Assembly (NCBI GenBank): GCA_002384205.1
Contig: DGBH01000173.1
Location: 1 to 8,445 of the forward strand
Reading direction: 5' to 3'
Length of the DNA stretch: 8,445 nt
Origin: Bacteroidetes bacterium UBA4009
Lineage (GTDB): Bacteria > Bacteroidota > Bacteroidia > NS11-12g > UBA9320
Numbering within the stretch: the first letter of the stretch is position 1; each line of letters opens with the position of its first letter. The notes below the pieces were generated by a model. That model saw only the letters and a list, made by a program, of their open reading frames with translations. It was not told where the DNA came from and ran no database searches. Made by a program: the position numbers and the translations under genes. This document shows, piece by piece, positions 1 through 7,349 of the stretch.

Positions 1-143
1 GCTTTAAATTCTGTAATACTGGTATCTGATTGATTAACATAGTTAGTGTTATTCCAAGAGTAGGAGTTAGCTGAATCACCTATAAAACCAAGATTCATAA
101 TCTCATTGGGACAAAGAATAGAGTCTCTGCCAGCATTCAATAG
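1..143 (-). other. Start of an Ig/PKD-like domain, residue 1512 to edge
   Basis: After the last DUF11-like unit comes a sequence of the form AGRDSILCPNEIMNL, then about 10 residues, then SYSW. A C-P-x-E-x-x-x-L stretch followed by Y-S-W is the usual look of the Ig/PKD-like modules that precede the C-terminal sorting domain in many Bacteroidota secreted proteins. It suggests that the end of this protein is not far beyond the window, but further modules could follow. Confidence 0.5.
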
Positions 144-3100
144 TTGAATGGATTTAATTTGTTCTGTGGTCTCTTCGCATACGCAGTTATCTGTGGAAAT
201 ATGAAGCAATAAATTACACGTTAAAGAAGATAATACCTCAAATTGTTTTGTCCTATAAATAACAGAAGCGGCATTTAATGCATTCCATATAGTATCTGTA
301 TCTATCACGAATTCTCCATAATCCACTTTGCCGTTTGCATTGGAGTCGTATACGATTTGTACTACTAGAGCCGTCCCCGCTACTTTATCTGCACCGTTAT
401 TGGTTATAGCGTAGTCCATACTGACTTTTTCATTGAGTCCGCTTGGAACAGATTCGGCTCTTAAAAAAGATAGGCTATAAGCCTCTTTTACGGCAGAATC
501 TCCAAGTTCTAAGGAACTCGTTGCTACATTTATGTCACAGTATGTGTTTGAACTTACACAGAAAGCGGGTGATGTTACGACGGCTTGCGCATAAAATTTT
601 TTAATGCCACAGGTCAGGTTGCTATTATTTAGGGATGTCTTAATTTTAAATATACAACTATCTCCAGCGCTAATATTAGGAGGGATTTTCCAACTGAATA
701 TGTTTTGACCATTGGTGTTATCCCACGAAGGTGTATACGTCGGTGCATTGTGAAGGGTGTCAATGTAACTAGTATCCACAAGAACACCAATAGGTAATGT
801 GAGGATAAATTTATCTGTGCTTCCTGTTTTTTCTGGGCCTAAGTTTATAAATTTAGCGTATGTACTGTCTTGATAACCACATACCTCCAGTGGATTCATA
901 TAAAAATCAATAGCAGAATAATACGGTTTAACGACATCTTTTATTTGTATGGGATCAGCCAATAGATAGGGAGCATTTACAGGCAATCCACATTTTAAGA
1001 ATCCTCCGGGTCTAATCAGAAATGAGGATGAGCTTGTGAAATTACAATCTGTAGTTAACCATAACTTTAGAATCATTTTATACCCCGAAGAACTTTTTAC
1101 ACTAGCCAAACCATTTAGGTCCAGTTGATTATCTCTATTGGCAAAATTCCATCGGTATGCGTTCCCTCCCAAGTTTGTAAATCCACTAATACATATTGAA
1201 TCTGAACGGCCATCTATAAATAACCAAGCGGTGTCAGATAGGGTGAGCCCAGGTCGGAGCTCTAAGTCTAAGTAGGTGTTATAAACCTTAGGACTTCCTG
1301 TATTACTTATTTCAATTTGATAAGCTTGCTTTGCACAAAGATCAATATCAGAAAGTTGCGTGAGTACTTTAACGTCTAGCCGGGTATTAATTGGCTCATA
1401 TTTTAATATGGTGGTGTAGTAGCTACAGGGGTTTGCTCTTATAGAATCAGGGTATTGACCGCAATCGTACCCCATGCGTAATAATATGCTGTCCGTGTTA
1501 CAGGAGATGTACTTGACATAAACTATTAAGTCTTTGTATGCATTGGAAGCAAGATTGCCCAGTTTATATACATCTATATTTTTAGGGAGTAGTGTATTTG
1601 TCCCTTTGTCTCTTATCGCAACAATTTCAGTATTTGCATTCTTAAGTGCTCCTATCCAAACATTATTAGCTGCGGCTTTTGGGTCAGTATTAGATACACG
1701 AATCTGCCACTCGACAGTGTCTTTTTCTGGGTAAACGTAGTTGTTCGTAACAGTAAAAGATAGGTTTGGTCTATTGTAGTCAATTATATCATAAGTATTG
1801 GTCGAATATAAGGTATCAAGCCCAGAGCCTAAAAATCCTAATTTTTGATAAACGAAAGCATAATTGAAATAATTCGGTCCATCCGCAGCTTTACAATTGG
1901 GGGCTAATACTGTAGAATAGGTTCCATAAAAACCGTCATCACTTAGGAGGATACTTCCGCCAAGATCAGTGTAGAAAGAGTCTGTTCTGTATTTAAGTTG
2001 GTTAGTAGTGCTAGTATATGGAGTGATATTAGAAATATATTGTGTAACAATGGTTCCCGTACTCTTTGTCCTGCTGTGGTTAAAATTACTAGTAATTACA
2101 TCAAAACCAAGGGGTTTTGTGAGGATAATTTCTTTTAGCTTAGCCCATTTGCGGTATTCGTACGGAAAAATATTCCCTCCTGCATAGTTTGAGCAACATG
2201 CCCCGACACTCAGGTAATAACTTTGGCTAATTCCGATGTTAGAACATCCATCAGCATTGAAGGTATTGCTGCCGTAGTTTGTGAAGTAATAACCTATAAG
2301 TTTTAATCTGGCAGAAAAATTATCGCAACTATAGCGTTGACTTGCAGATGGATTTGGGACGGTGCTGACATAAAAGTCATTGTCAATTTGTAATTGATAT
2401 TCAGCATTACCGGGGTTTAGATCCACCACATATTTTACGTTTAAAACCAAACTATCAATATTGATGTAATTAAATGAGGAATAAATAAGGCATCCCGAAG
2501 CCAAAAGACTGTTTAATCCCAAATCAAACGTATAAGTCTTGGCATTGCCACTTGTTGAATAAGAGAACGGCACATTGGAACAGGTTACAACATGATTTCC
2601 GTTGCGGTAAATACTTAGTGATGCAGTCTTAACGGAGAGAAATTTTCCATAGTTTAGGGTTGAGGTTGCTTTACTATAATTCCAGCTTGTAATGCTACCT
2701 GCGTTATGAATTTTTCCTGAAAAGGTGGTTAGCAACGTATCCCCATACATGATTCTATTCAGTTTTATCTTATTGTAGTCTAATGAGCCAGTGGCATCTG
2801 CTATTCCATCACTATTATTATCGGGTTGTCCGTAACTTATTCGTTTCGCTGTAAACGAGTTAAAATGCAAACCTGTCGAACAACCGGTTGCGCAATGAAT
2901 CTTAATATCGTCATCGGTACAATAAATTAACAAGGTTGATTCAGGATTACATGTGGTATCTGGGTTATAGCTTATGTCTAATTTTAAATTCTGAGTTTGA
3001 CTCGTAGTGGCAGATCCACAAATACCCGTTACTTTGATAAGTAACTCACTCCTCGATAAGGTGACTTGTGGCACACCGTTAAAAAAAGCAATCACTGTAT

Positions 3101-4676
3101 CTGATTTTTGAATGATTCTAGTAGGAGACCAGCTGGTGCCGTTGGTGTGTTCAAATCGTAAGTCGGCCGCAGTGAGCGAGTGATCTAATAATGAGGGTAA
3201 TCTTAGCTGTACTTGTAGTTGCGATTTTGCAGATACCCCAAGTAAATATCCGTAACTTATGGTAAATTCTAAAACCTTTGTTTCATTACTCAGAATATCC
3301 GTAGGAATTAGTTTTTGCATTTGAAAACTTTGGTAGGTTCCATAGCTTCCGTAGGTTTCATTATAATTTATCGTACTACCGCATTGATTTTTATAGGTCG
3401 CTTTATATTTCCATCGCTGATTATAGAGAGTACCTACATTGCAAATGTCTGGGCTACAAGATTTAGTTTTCCATTTAATAATTAGGGTATCACCTGGGGC
3501 TAAACTTTTTAATTTAAGAAACGCTTGTCCTTTTGCATTAGCTCCTAAGCAGGAATACACTCCGGTACTAATGGTGCTAGATGTTTGATATGGAGTTATA
3601 GACTGTGCCGAATCATTCACCCCTTTTTGAATGGTAAAGGTGCCCGTGAGTATTTGTGATATAGAATATTGATAGTAACCTGCACCGTATGATTGGAATA
3701 CATTGAGATCGATATCTCTTGCAGTATCATTGCCACTGCTGTAAATCACCAACTGCTGGTCGTGCTCTATGCTATCAGATAGGCAGCTGGTTGTATTTGA
3801 AGTAGGTGTAATAGTTAGGGCAGGGATTATGTTATTCAAAGTAGTATTTGCTGCCGCAGAGGTCGTTTTACATGTACTGCCATAACATCCCCAACTAAGA
3901 CTATAAGTCGCATTTAAGTTAGAACAGGCGATAACTTGTATACTATCTATAAATATATAGGTTTCATTTAGGTCCAGATAGATATCGTTGTTGCCAATGG
4001 TTTTAAAGTCTGTAGTGTCTAAGATACTGGTTGTAGTAGTGCCCGTGGTAGATATAGAGCCTCCAGAAGTAACAAATAATACTTGACCTGTGTTGTAGGT
4101 TCGGCTAAAAGTAAGGGAAGTTAATTTTCCTGATCCTGTATTTTTTACGGCAATTTGTCTTTCGAATTTCTCGTATTTATAGGCTACCTTAAGTTGATTT
4201 GTTATGCTTTGAACCACTAAAGATGCCTGTTTAATATTGAGCACATTGCCATTAGCTGAAACAGATCCGCCAGAGTAAGCAGTGGTTGTGCGAATAATGG
4301 CTAGTCCTCCACTATTTAGAAATGAGCTAATACTACATGCGGTCCGTACTTTAATTTTTAGTTCTCTGGCTTGTGTTATAGATAGATTTGAGACGTTAAA
4401 AATAGGTTGAGAAAGGTTAGAGGTGTCTTTTTCTGTCACCCCAGACCCAGTAACGGAGCCAGTGACGTATGTCATCCCGCTCGGCAAGACTACTTTGGTT
4501 TCTATCCCAGTTACGGTAGAAGCAGAAATATTTCGTACCTCAATGGTTATAAAATCAGATTCAATGCATAAATGAATATCACCGGGGTTCGTTATTGTAA
4601 CCCCAAGTTTTGATTGAGCACTAGCAGTAAAGACCGCTATGACAGTCAGTAAGATATAAATTAGACGTAACCTCAA
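1..4676 (-). CDS. Giant secreted surface protein with DUF11-like repeats (3' end outside window)
   Basis: The frame is open for 1558 codons from a TTG at 4676 to the left edge, so the C-terminus is missing. Residues 1-20 form a signal peptide (basic MRLRLIY, hydrophobic core, cleavage after TASA before QS). The mature part is almost all beta-strand-like and rich in Ser, Thr, Asn, Tyr and Gly. It repeats a DUF11/CARDB-like pattern: a strand such as ITIEVRN, IAVKNTGSG or YQIEISNTGS, then an LPSGM- or LPIGV-like turn, then a strand ending in a cysteine. About 38 cysteines are present. Two calcium-loop-like segments lie at residues 619-630 and 1444-1455, and an Ig/PKD-like domain starts near 1512. 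Such proteins in Bacteroidota are usually exported by the type IX system and serve as adhesins or structural surface proteins, but the C-terminal sorting domain that would prove this lies outside. No in-frame ATG precedes the signal peptide; the first in-frame ATG (codon 68) would remove it, hence the TTG start. An upstream in-frame TTG at 4700 overlaps the -7 box and is unlikely. The specific function is unknown. Confidence 0.88.
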   Translation of the reverse strand, partial: MRLRLIYILLTVIAVFTASAQSKLGVTITNPGDIHLCIESDFITIEVRNISASTVTGIETKVVLPSGMTYVTGSVTGSGVTEKDTSNLSQPIFNVSNLSITQARELKIKVRTACSISSFLNSGGLAIIRTTTAYSGGSVSANGNVLNIKQASLVVQSITNQLKVAYKYEKFERQIAVKNTGSGKLTSLTFSRTYNTGQVLFVTSGGSISTTGTTTTSILDTTDFKTIGNNDIYLDLNETYIFIDSIQVIACSNLNATYSLSWGCYGSTCKTTSAAANTTLNNIIPALTITPTSNTTSCLSDSIEHDQQLVIYSSGNDTARDIDLNVFQSYGAGYYQYSISQILTGTFTIQKGVNDSAQSITPYQTSSTISTGVYSCLGANAKGQAFLKLKSLAPGDTLIIKWKTKSCSPDICNVGTLYNQRWKYKATYKNQCGSTINYNETYGSYGTYQSFQMQKLIPTDILSNETKVLEFTISYGYLLGVSAKSQLQVQLRLPSLLDHSLTAADLRFEHTNGTSWSPTRIIQKSDTVIAFFNGVPQVTLSRSELLIKVTGICGSATTSQTQNLKLDISYNPDTTCNPESTLLIYCTDDDIKIHCATGCSTGLHFNSFTAKRISYGQPDNNSDGIADATGSLDYNKIKLNRIMYGDTLLTTFSGKIHNAGSITSWNYSKATSTLNYGKFLSVKTASLSIYRNGNHVVTCSNVPFSYSTSGNAKTYTFDLGLNSLLASGCLIYSSFNYINIDSLVLNVKYVVDLNPGNAEYQLQIDNDFYVSTVPNPSASQRYSCDNFSARLKLIGYYFTNYGSNTFNADGCSNIGISQSYYLSVGACCSNYAGGNIFPYEYRKWAKLKEIILTKPLGFDVITSNFNHSRTKSTGTIVTQYISNITPYTSTTNQLKYRTDSFYTDLGGSILLSDDGFYGTYSTVLAPNCKAADGPNYFNYAFVYQKLGFLGSGLDTLYSTNTYDIIDYNRPNLSFTVTNNYVYPEKDTVEWQIRVSNTDPKAAANNVWIGALKNANTEIVAIRDKGTNTLLPKNIDVYKLGNLASNAYKDLIVYVKYISCNTDSILLRMGYDCGQYPDSIRANPCSYYTTILKYEPINTRLDVKVLTQLSDIDLCAKQAYQIEISNTGSPKVYNTYLDLELRPGLTLSDTAWLFIDGRSDSICISGFTNLGGNAYRWNFANRDNQLDLNGLASVKSSSGYKMILKLWLTTDCNFTSSSSFLIRPGGFLKCGLPVNAPYLLADPIQIKDVVKPYYSAIDFYMNPLEVCGYQDSTYAKFINLGPEKTGSTDKFILTLPIGVLVDTSYIDTLHNAPTYTPSWDNTNGQNIFSWKIPPNISAGDSCIFKIKTSLNNSNLTCGIKKFYAQAVVTSPAFCVSSNTYCDINVATSSLELGDSAVKEAYSLSFLRAESVPSGLNEKVSMDYAITNNGADKVAGTALVVQIVYDSNANGKVDYGEFVIDTDTIWNALNAASVIYRTKQFEVLSSLTCNLLLHISTDNCVCEETTEQIKSIQLLNAGRDSILCPNEIMNLGFIGDSANSYSWNNTNYVNQSDTSITEFK
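312..347 (-). other. EF-hand-like calcium loop, residues 1444-1455
   Basis: The 12 residues DSNANGKVDYGE fit the EF-hand loop pattern closely: Asp1, Asn3, Asn5, Gly6, a hydrophobic Val at 8, Asp9 and Glu12. It sits between the beta strand ALVVQIVY and the segment FVIDTD, so it is inserted in a DUF11-like unit and not flanked by EF-hand helices. This is the form common in extracellular Bacteroidota repeats, where calcium probably stiffens the protein. Confidence 0.6.
2787..2822 (-). other. Thrombospondin type-3-like calcium loop, residues 619-630
   Basis: The residues DNNSDGIADATG follow a Pro and have the D-x-N-x-D-G-x-x-D spacing typical of thrombospondin type-3 or dockerin-like calcium loops in secreted proteins. 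Asp619, Asn621, Asp623 and Asp627 are the possible ligands. Position 12 is Gly instead of Glu or Asp. The motif match is visible; calcium binding is inference. Confidence 0.5.
4617..4676 (-). other. Signal peptide of the giant surface protein
   Basis: Residues 1-20, reading MRLRLIYILLTVIAVFTASA, have two arginines, a hydrophobic core of about 12 residues and a small-residue ASA cleavage site before QS. This is a standard Sec type I signal. It is the main argument for starting translation at the TTG at 4676. A cysteine at the cleavage site is absent, so this is not a lipoprotein. Confidence 0.8.
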
Positions 4677-4697
4677 AAGTAGGTTTACTATTTTTGA

Positions 4698-4728
4698 CAA
4701 ATGTAGTCTTTATTGGGATTTTTAACAA
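4698..4728 (-). promoter_or_regulatory. Bacteroidota-type promoter of the giant surface protein gene
   Basis: On the minus strand TACATTTG (4698-4705) matches the Bacteroidota -7 box TAnnTTTG exactly, and a TTG lies 20 bases upstream (4726-4728), the right distance for the -33 element. Transcription would start near 4690-4693, giving a leader of only about 15 bases before the TTG start at 4676. The whole signal fits in the 68-base gap after the glycosyltransferase gene, so the giant gene can be expressed independently of it. Confidence 0.6.
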
Positions 4729-4744
4729 TAGTTGAAAAACAGTT

Positions 4745-6664
4745 TTATCCTTTGGTTACGGCCCTTATATCCATAAGAACACCATAGTTTTTAGCATAAA
4801 GTTGATCGAGATTTTGTGCAAATAGCTCATTAGGTTCTCTTAACAGATACGCGGTGTTATACACCCCCGCACTCAATTTAGGTAGTTTGTCTATGGCATT
4901 GCTGCTGTAACTCACCCACGTTTTTTTGCCCAATAAAACAGCAACAGAATTTAAAACCCATTTTCGGGTAAGGGGTATCATACTCAGCATAGGAGAGAGT
5001 AACATCGCTATAATGGCTAACGAAACATCAAAAATTCGTTTTTGCGATCTATACTCTTGCTTACTTAAATTGAGTTCAATTTGTTCTCCAAAATATAAAC
5101 CGTTGGCATTTTTAGAATGGCTCCCGATCACAAAATTACTATCTGCAGGCAACGTATAATAGTTTACATGTGGTCCTATTTTAGTCATTAGCTGCATGGT
5201 GCGTTCAGTAGTAATATTATTAGTACTAAATATAATTTCGTTGACGTCGTATATTTTGACAATTTCTTGTAACTGATTTACACGACCGAGCCAGTTTGTA
5301 CTATCTTTTTCATCATCATTTACATAGCCTAACTGCTGGTAGTTTTGATTATAGCTATGTAGTAGTTGAGTAACCTTATTCCAATTCTTTTTGTCACCTA
5401 CAAGGATGCTCTTTGTGTTGTTCCTGTGGCTAAAATTTAGTGTCTTGTACTTAAAGAAATGTAATGCAGTGCGCCAAGCAAATAATACGGCTGCTACCAC
5501 GAGCGTGCCAAATAAAATGATTCCCCTGCTGTATCGCAGCGAGTTAGGTAAAAACCCATAGATGATGGAAATGAGTGCGGCGCCAATAAGCAAAGACCGT
5601 ATCATTTTACTGAAATCCCATCGATTTCGGTAGCTCCCCAAAAACCACATACTTAAAATCCATGTTACAGTATAATAAGGAATATGAATTGTCAGCATCT
5701 CAATAGGATATATTTCATTACCTCTTTTGATATGCTCTTCCCAATAGCCCTTTAGCCAATATATAGATACGAAAATTAGAATTGCTTCTACAACAGGCAT
5801 CCAATATTTTTGAAATGTATTTACCCCTAGTGCGATGGCAGCTCTCGCATATATGGCTGTATTTATAAATAGTTTGAAAAGGTTTTTGTTATTTCCCGTA
5901 TAATGTTTTTCCGCAAAAATGATCATCGCCTTATAGAAGACGCGCACATAATTAATACTTTGTTTCTTGGTGCTTTCTCCTTTGTAATGGATGATACTTG
6001 TTTCTGCAAAGTAGTAGTTTTTCCAACCTCCTTCGGTTATTCGGTAACTTAGATCAATGTCTTCTCCGTACATAAAAAAAGTCTCGTCAAGCAAGCCAAC
6101 CTGATCTAATGTTTCTTTTCTTAATAACATAAATGCACCGGCAAGCACATCTACTTCATTACTCTCATCATCGGGCAAGTATCCCAAGTGGTACTTACCA
6201 AATTTTTTAGATTTCGGGAACACTTTGTTTAGCCCAATCATCTTATAAAGAGCGACTTCTGGAGTAGGAAGACCTCTTTTACTTTCAGGTAAATATTTGC
6301 CTTGTCCGTCTACCATGTGCACACCGCAACCACCTAGATTAGGCTTACTATCTGCATAGGTGAGTAATTTGGTAAAGCAGTTTTCTGGGACAATGGTGTC
6401 GGGGTTTAGGAGTAAAATATATTCGCCCTTACTCTCTTTTATGGCTTGATTATTGGCGGTACTAAAGCCAACATTGTCTTGGTTTGCAATAAGTTTTACC
6501 TCGGGGAATAGAGTTCTTACCATTTCATTAGAGCCGTCTACAGAATTGTTATCTACGACAAAGACCTCAGCATCAATATCTTGTGTAGCGTTTTGCACAG
6601 ACTTAAGGCACTGCTCGAGGAAATGCTTTACATTGTAGTTTACTATGACTATTGAAAGTTTCAA
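4745..6664 (-). CDS. Membrane-bound GT2 glycosyltransferase fused to a PGT-like membrane module
   Basis: This 639-residue protein probably adds a sugar to a lipid-linked or envelope glycan at the cytoplasmic face of the inner membrane. Residues 1-225 are a GT-A fold, family 2, of the rhamnosyltransferase-like group (COG1216 style): SIVIVNYN at 4-11, VVDNNSVDGS at 36-45, the nucleotide-sugar/metal motif LLLNPDT at 84-90, and GEDIDLSYR at 200-208 with IIHYKGEST after it. About five hydrophobic segments follow (roughly 261-280, 287-306, 322-344, 353-373, 380-401). A nucleotide-binding-like domain begins at KSILVGDKK (418) and includes NEIIFSTNNI. A hairpin KRIFDVSLAIIAMLLSP (542-558) resembles the membrane anchor of polyprenyl sugar-phosphate transferases, but only a short tail with GKKTWVSYS follows. 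The start was set at a TTG because MKLSIVIVNYN is the normal beginning of this family. TTGs at 6676 or 6691 would add 4 or 9 residues. Donor and acceptor are unknown. Confidence 0.88.
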   Translation of the reverse strand: MKLSIVIVNYNVKHFLEQCLKSVQNATQDIDAEVFVVDNNSVDGSNEMVRTLFPEVKLIANQDNVGFSTANNQAIKESKGEYILLLNPDTIVPENCFTKLLTYADSKPNLGGCGVHMVDGQGKYLPESKRGLPTPEVALYKMIGLNKVFPKSKKFGKYHLGYLPDDESNEVDVLAGAFMLLRKETLDQVGLLDETFFMYGEDIDLSYRITEGGWKNYYFAETSIIHYKGESTKKQSINYVRVFYKAMIIFAEKHYTGNNKNLFKLFINTAIYARAAIALGVNTFQKYWMPVVEAILIFVSIYWLKGYWEEHIKRGNEIYPIEMLTIHIPYYTVTWILSMWFLGSYRNRWDFSKMIRSLLIGAALISIIYGFLPNSLRYSRGIILFGTLVVAAVLFAWRTALHFFKYKTLNFSHRNNTKSILVGDKKNWNKVTQLLHSYNQNYQQLGYVNDDEKDSTNWLGRVNQLQEIVKIYDVNEIIFSTNNITTERTMQLMTKIGPHVNYYTLPADSNFVIGSHSKNANGLYFGEQIELNLSKQEYRSQKRIFDVSLAIIAMLLSPMLSMIPLTRKWVLNSVAVLLGKKTWVSYSSNAIDKLPKLSAGVYNTAYLLREPNELFAQNLDQLYAKNYGVLMDIRAVTKG

Positions 6665-6700
6665 ACTAAATGGCAAACATACGTAAATCAAAAGTGTTAT
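6665..6700. promoter_or_regulatory. Divergent intergenic junction
   Basis: These 36 bases separate the start codons of two divergent genes. The minus-strand -7-like box lies here. On the plus strand I see no TAnnTTTG match, so the promoter of the hypothetical gene may lie inside the 5' end of the glycosyltransferase gene or be of another type. Transcription signals on both strands must overlap in or next to this segment. Confidence 0.4.
6674..6681 (-). promoter_or_regulatory. Possible -7 box for the glycosyltransferase gene
   Basis: TATGTTTG on the minus strand matches TAnnTTTG and lies 9 bases before the chosen TTG start at 6664. I find no TTG at the expected 19-21 bases upstream, so only half of the promoter is supported. 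If it is real, the transcript would be nearly leaderless, and starts at 6676 or 6691 would be excluded. Confidence 0.35.
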
Positions 6701-7270
6701 ATGACATTAGGTTTTATGCCATCGTATTTTAAAAAATTATTTGCTCAGCTACAAGACGAGGATTTTTCGTATGCTCAGGAAATTAAGCGCAAGGAAGGTT
6801 TTGCGGATGAGATGTGTCATAATTACCCTAAAATAAATGATTTACTTATTTATCTTCAAACAGAATGGGAGGCAGCCAAAACGGCAAATGAAAATATTTC
6901 AACCTATGTTATCAATCGTCAAGACGCTGCGGGTATCATCATCAAAGTAGGTCAACAGCCTAACCTAGACATTCACCATTATTTTATAGACTACATAAAA
7001 AGTCAACTGCAAATAGATGATTATATCTTACATGTCAATAAACATACCGCACAGCGTATAAGTGGTTCTACCCAAGAATCTTGGTTTTATTTTTTGAAAG
7101 CAAAACCAACATTTATAGAGGGGAAATATGCACAGCGGTATGGCAACGTAATAATAGAATTAAAAAAGGATGCTAAAAATGCAGTACAGTTTAAATTGCA
7201 ATGCAACTATTATACGGGCTTCAATTATCAAGAGCCAATAACCTTTGATGCGTTTTTAGCAAATCTTTAA
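6701..7270 (+). CDS. Conserved-looking hypothetical protein, 189 residues
   Basis: I do not recognise this protein. It has no signal peptide and no membrane segment, so it should be cytoplasmic. The N-terminal third is helical and charged (KKLFAQLQDEDFSYAQEIKRKEG, broken here as KKLFAQLQ to KRKEG, residues 11-31). The middle has an alternating strand GIIIKVG near residue 76 and a helix with HHYFIDYIKSQL. The C-terminal part is beta-rich (ESWFYFLKAKP, NVIIELKK, VQFKLQCNYYTG). The ATG at 6701 has the more A-rich upstream context; an ATG five codons later at 6716 gives MPSYFKKLF, which is an equally plausible natural start. It is transcribed divergently from the glycosyltransferase, 36 bases from that gene's start, and lies 79 bases upstream of a BatA-like gene in the same direction. 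That points to co-transcription with the BatA-like gene rather than to a role in glycan synthesis. Confidence 0.8.
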   Translation: MTLGFMPSYFKKLFAQLQDEDFSYAQEIKRKEGFADEMCHNYPKINDLLIYLQTEWEAAKTANENISTYVINRQDAAGIIIKVGQQPNLDIHHYFIDYIKSQLQIDDYILHVNKHTAQRISGSTQESWFYFLKAKPTFIEGKYAQRYGNVIIELKKDAKNAVQFKLQCNYYTGFNYQEPITFDAFLANL

Positions 7271-7349
7271 CCTTTAATTGGTTCATCGCGTCTAAATATT
7301 TTATTCGTTTGTAATAGAGCGAGAGGTTAACTTCGCACTGTTAGTGCAA
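7271..7349 (+). other. Intergenic spacer without a convincing terminator
   Basis: This 79-base spacer has no GC-rich hairpin with a T run, so read-through from the hypothetical gene into the BatA-like gene is likely. It contains a small inverted repeat, GCACT (7335-7339), gtt, AGTGC (7343-7347), ending two bases before the ATG. A weak promoter-like pair, TTG at 7278 and TTCGTTTG at 7304, has a 23-base spacer and one mismatch in the -7 box. Confidence 0.4.

Larger units (their letters stand above)
218..4637 (-). repeat. Diverged protein-level tandem repeat, about 131-156 residues per unit
   Basis: Within the giant protein a strand of alternating hydrophobic and polar residues ends in a cysteine again and again: KIKVRTAC (C114), IQVIAC (C251), IIKWKTKSC (C407), LIKVTGIC (C553), VYVKYISC (C1059), LKLWLTTDC (C1211), NSNLTC (C1356) and SSLTC (C1487). 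Neighbouring spacings are 137, 156, 146, then 152, 145 and 131. Each unit opens with a strand like VRN, VKNTGSG, VSNTD, ISNTGS or ITNNGAD. Between C553 and C1059 the cysteine marker is lost, although strands such as LVLNVKYVVD near residue 750 still fit. The units match the general DUF11/TIGR01451 style but are too diverged to show as DNA repeats. Confidence 0.6.

Noticed and set aside
1534..1734. Plus-strand open frame of 66 codons with a hydrophobic stretch
   Set aside because: It lies wholly antisense to the giant surface protein frame, whose translation is coherent across the region, and it has no promoter or family resemblance.
4677..4744. Terminator for the glycosyltransferase gene
   Set aside because: The gap is AT-rich but no stem of useful length is present; it holds the promoter of the next gene instead.
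4926..5159. Plus-strand open frame of 77 codons
   Set aside because: It is antisense to the C-terminal membrane-hairpin part of the glycosyltransferase and looks like a by-product of that coding strand.
6453..6638. Plus-strand open frame of 61 codons
   Set aside because: It is antisense to the conserved GT2 motifs and has no features of its own.
7269..7283. AACC...GGTT inverted repeat after the hypothetical gene's stop codon, considered as a terminator
   Set aside because: The stem is only four base pairs with a 7-base loop and no T tract follows.
7278..7311. Promoter-like TTG and TTCGTTTG upstream of the BatA-like gene
   Set aside because: The -7 box has a mismatch in its invariant TA and the spacer is 23 bases, longer than the usual 19-21. 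Read-through from the upstream gene is the simpler explanation.
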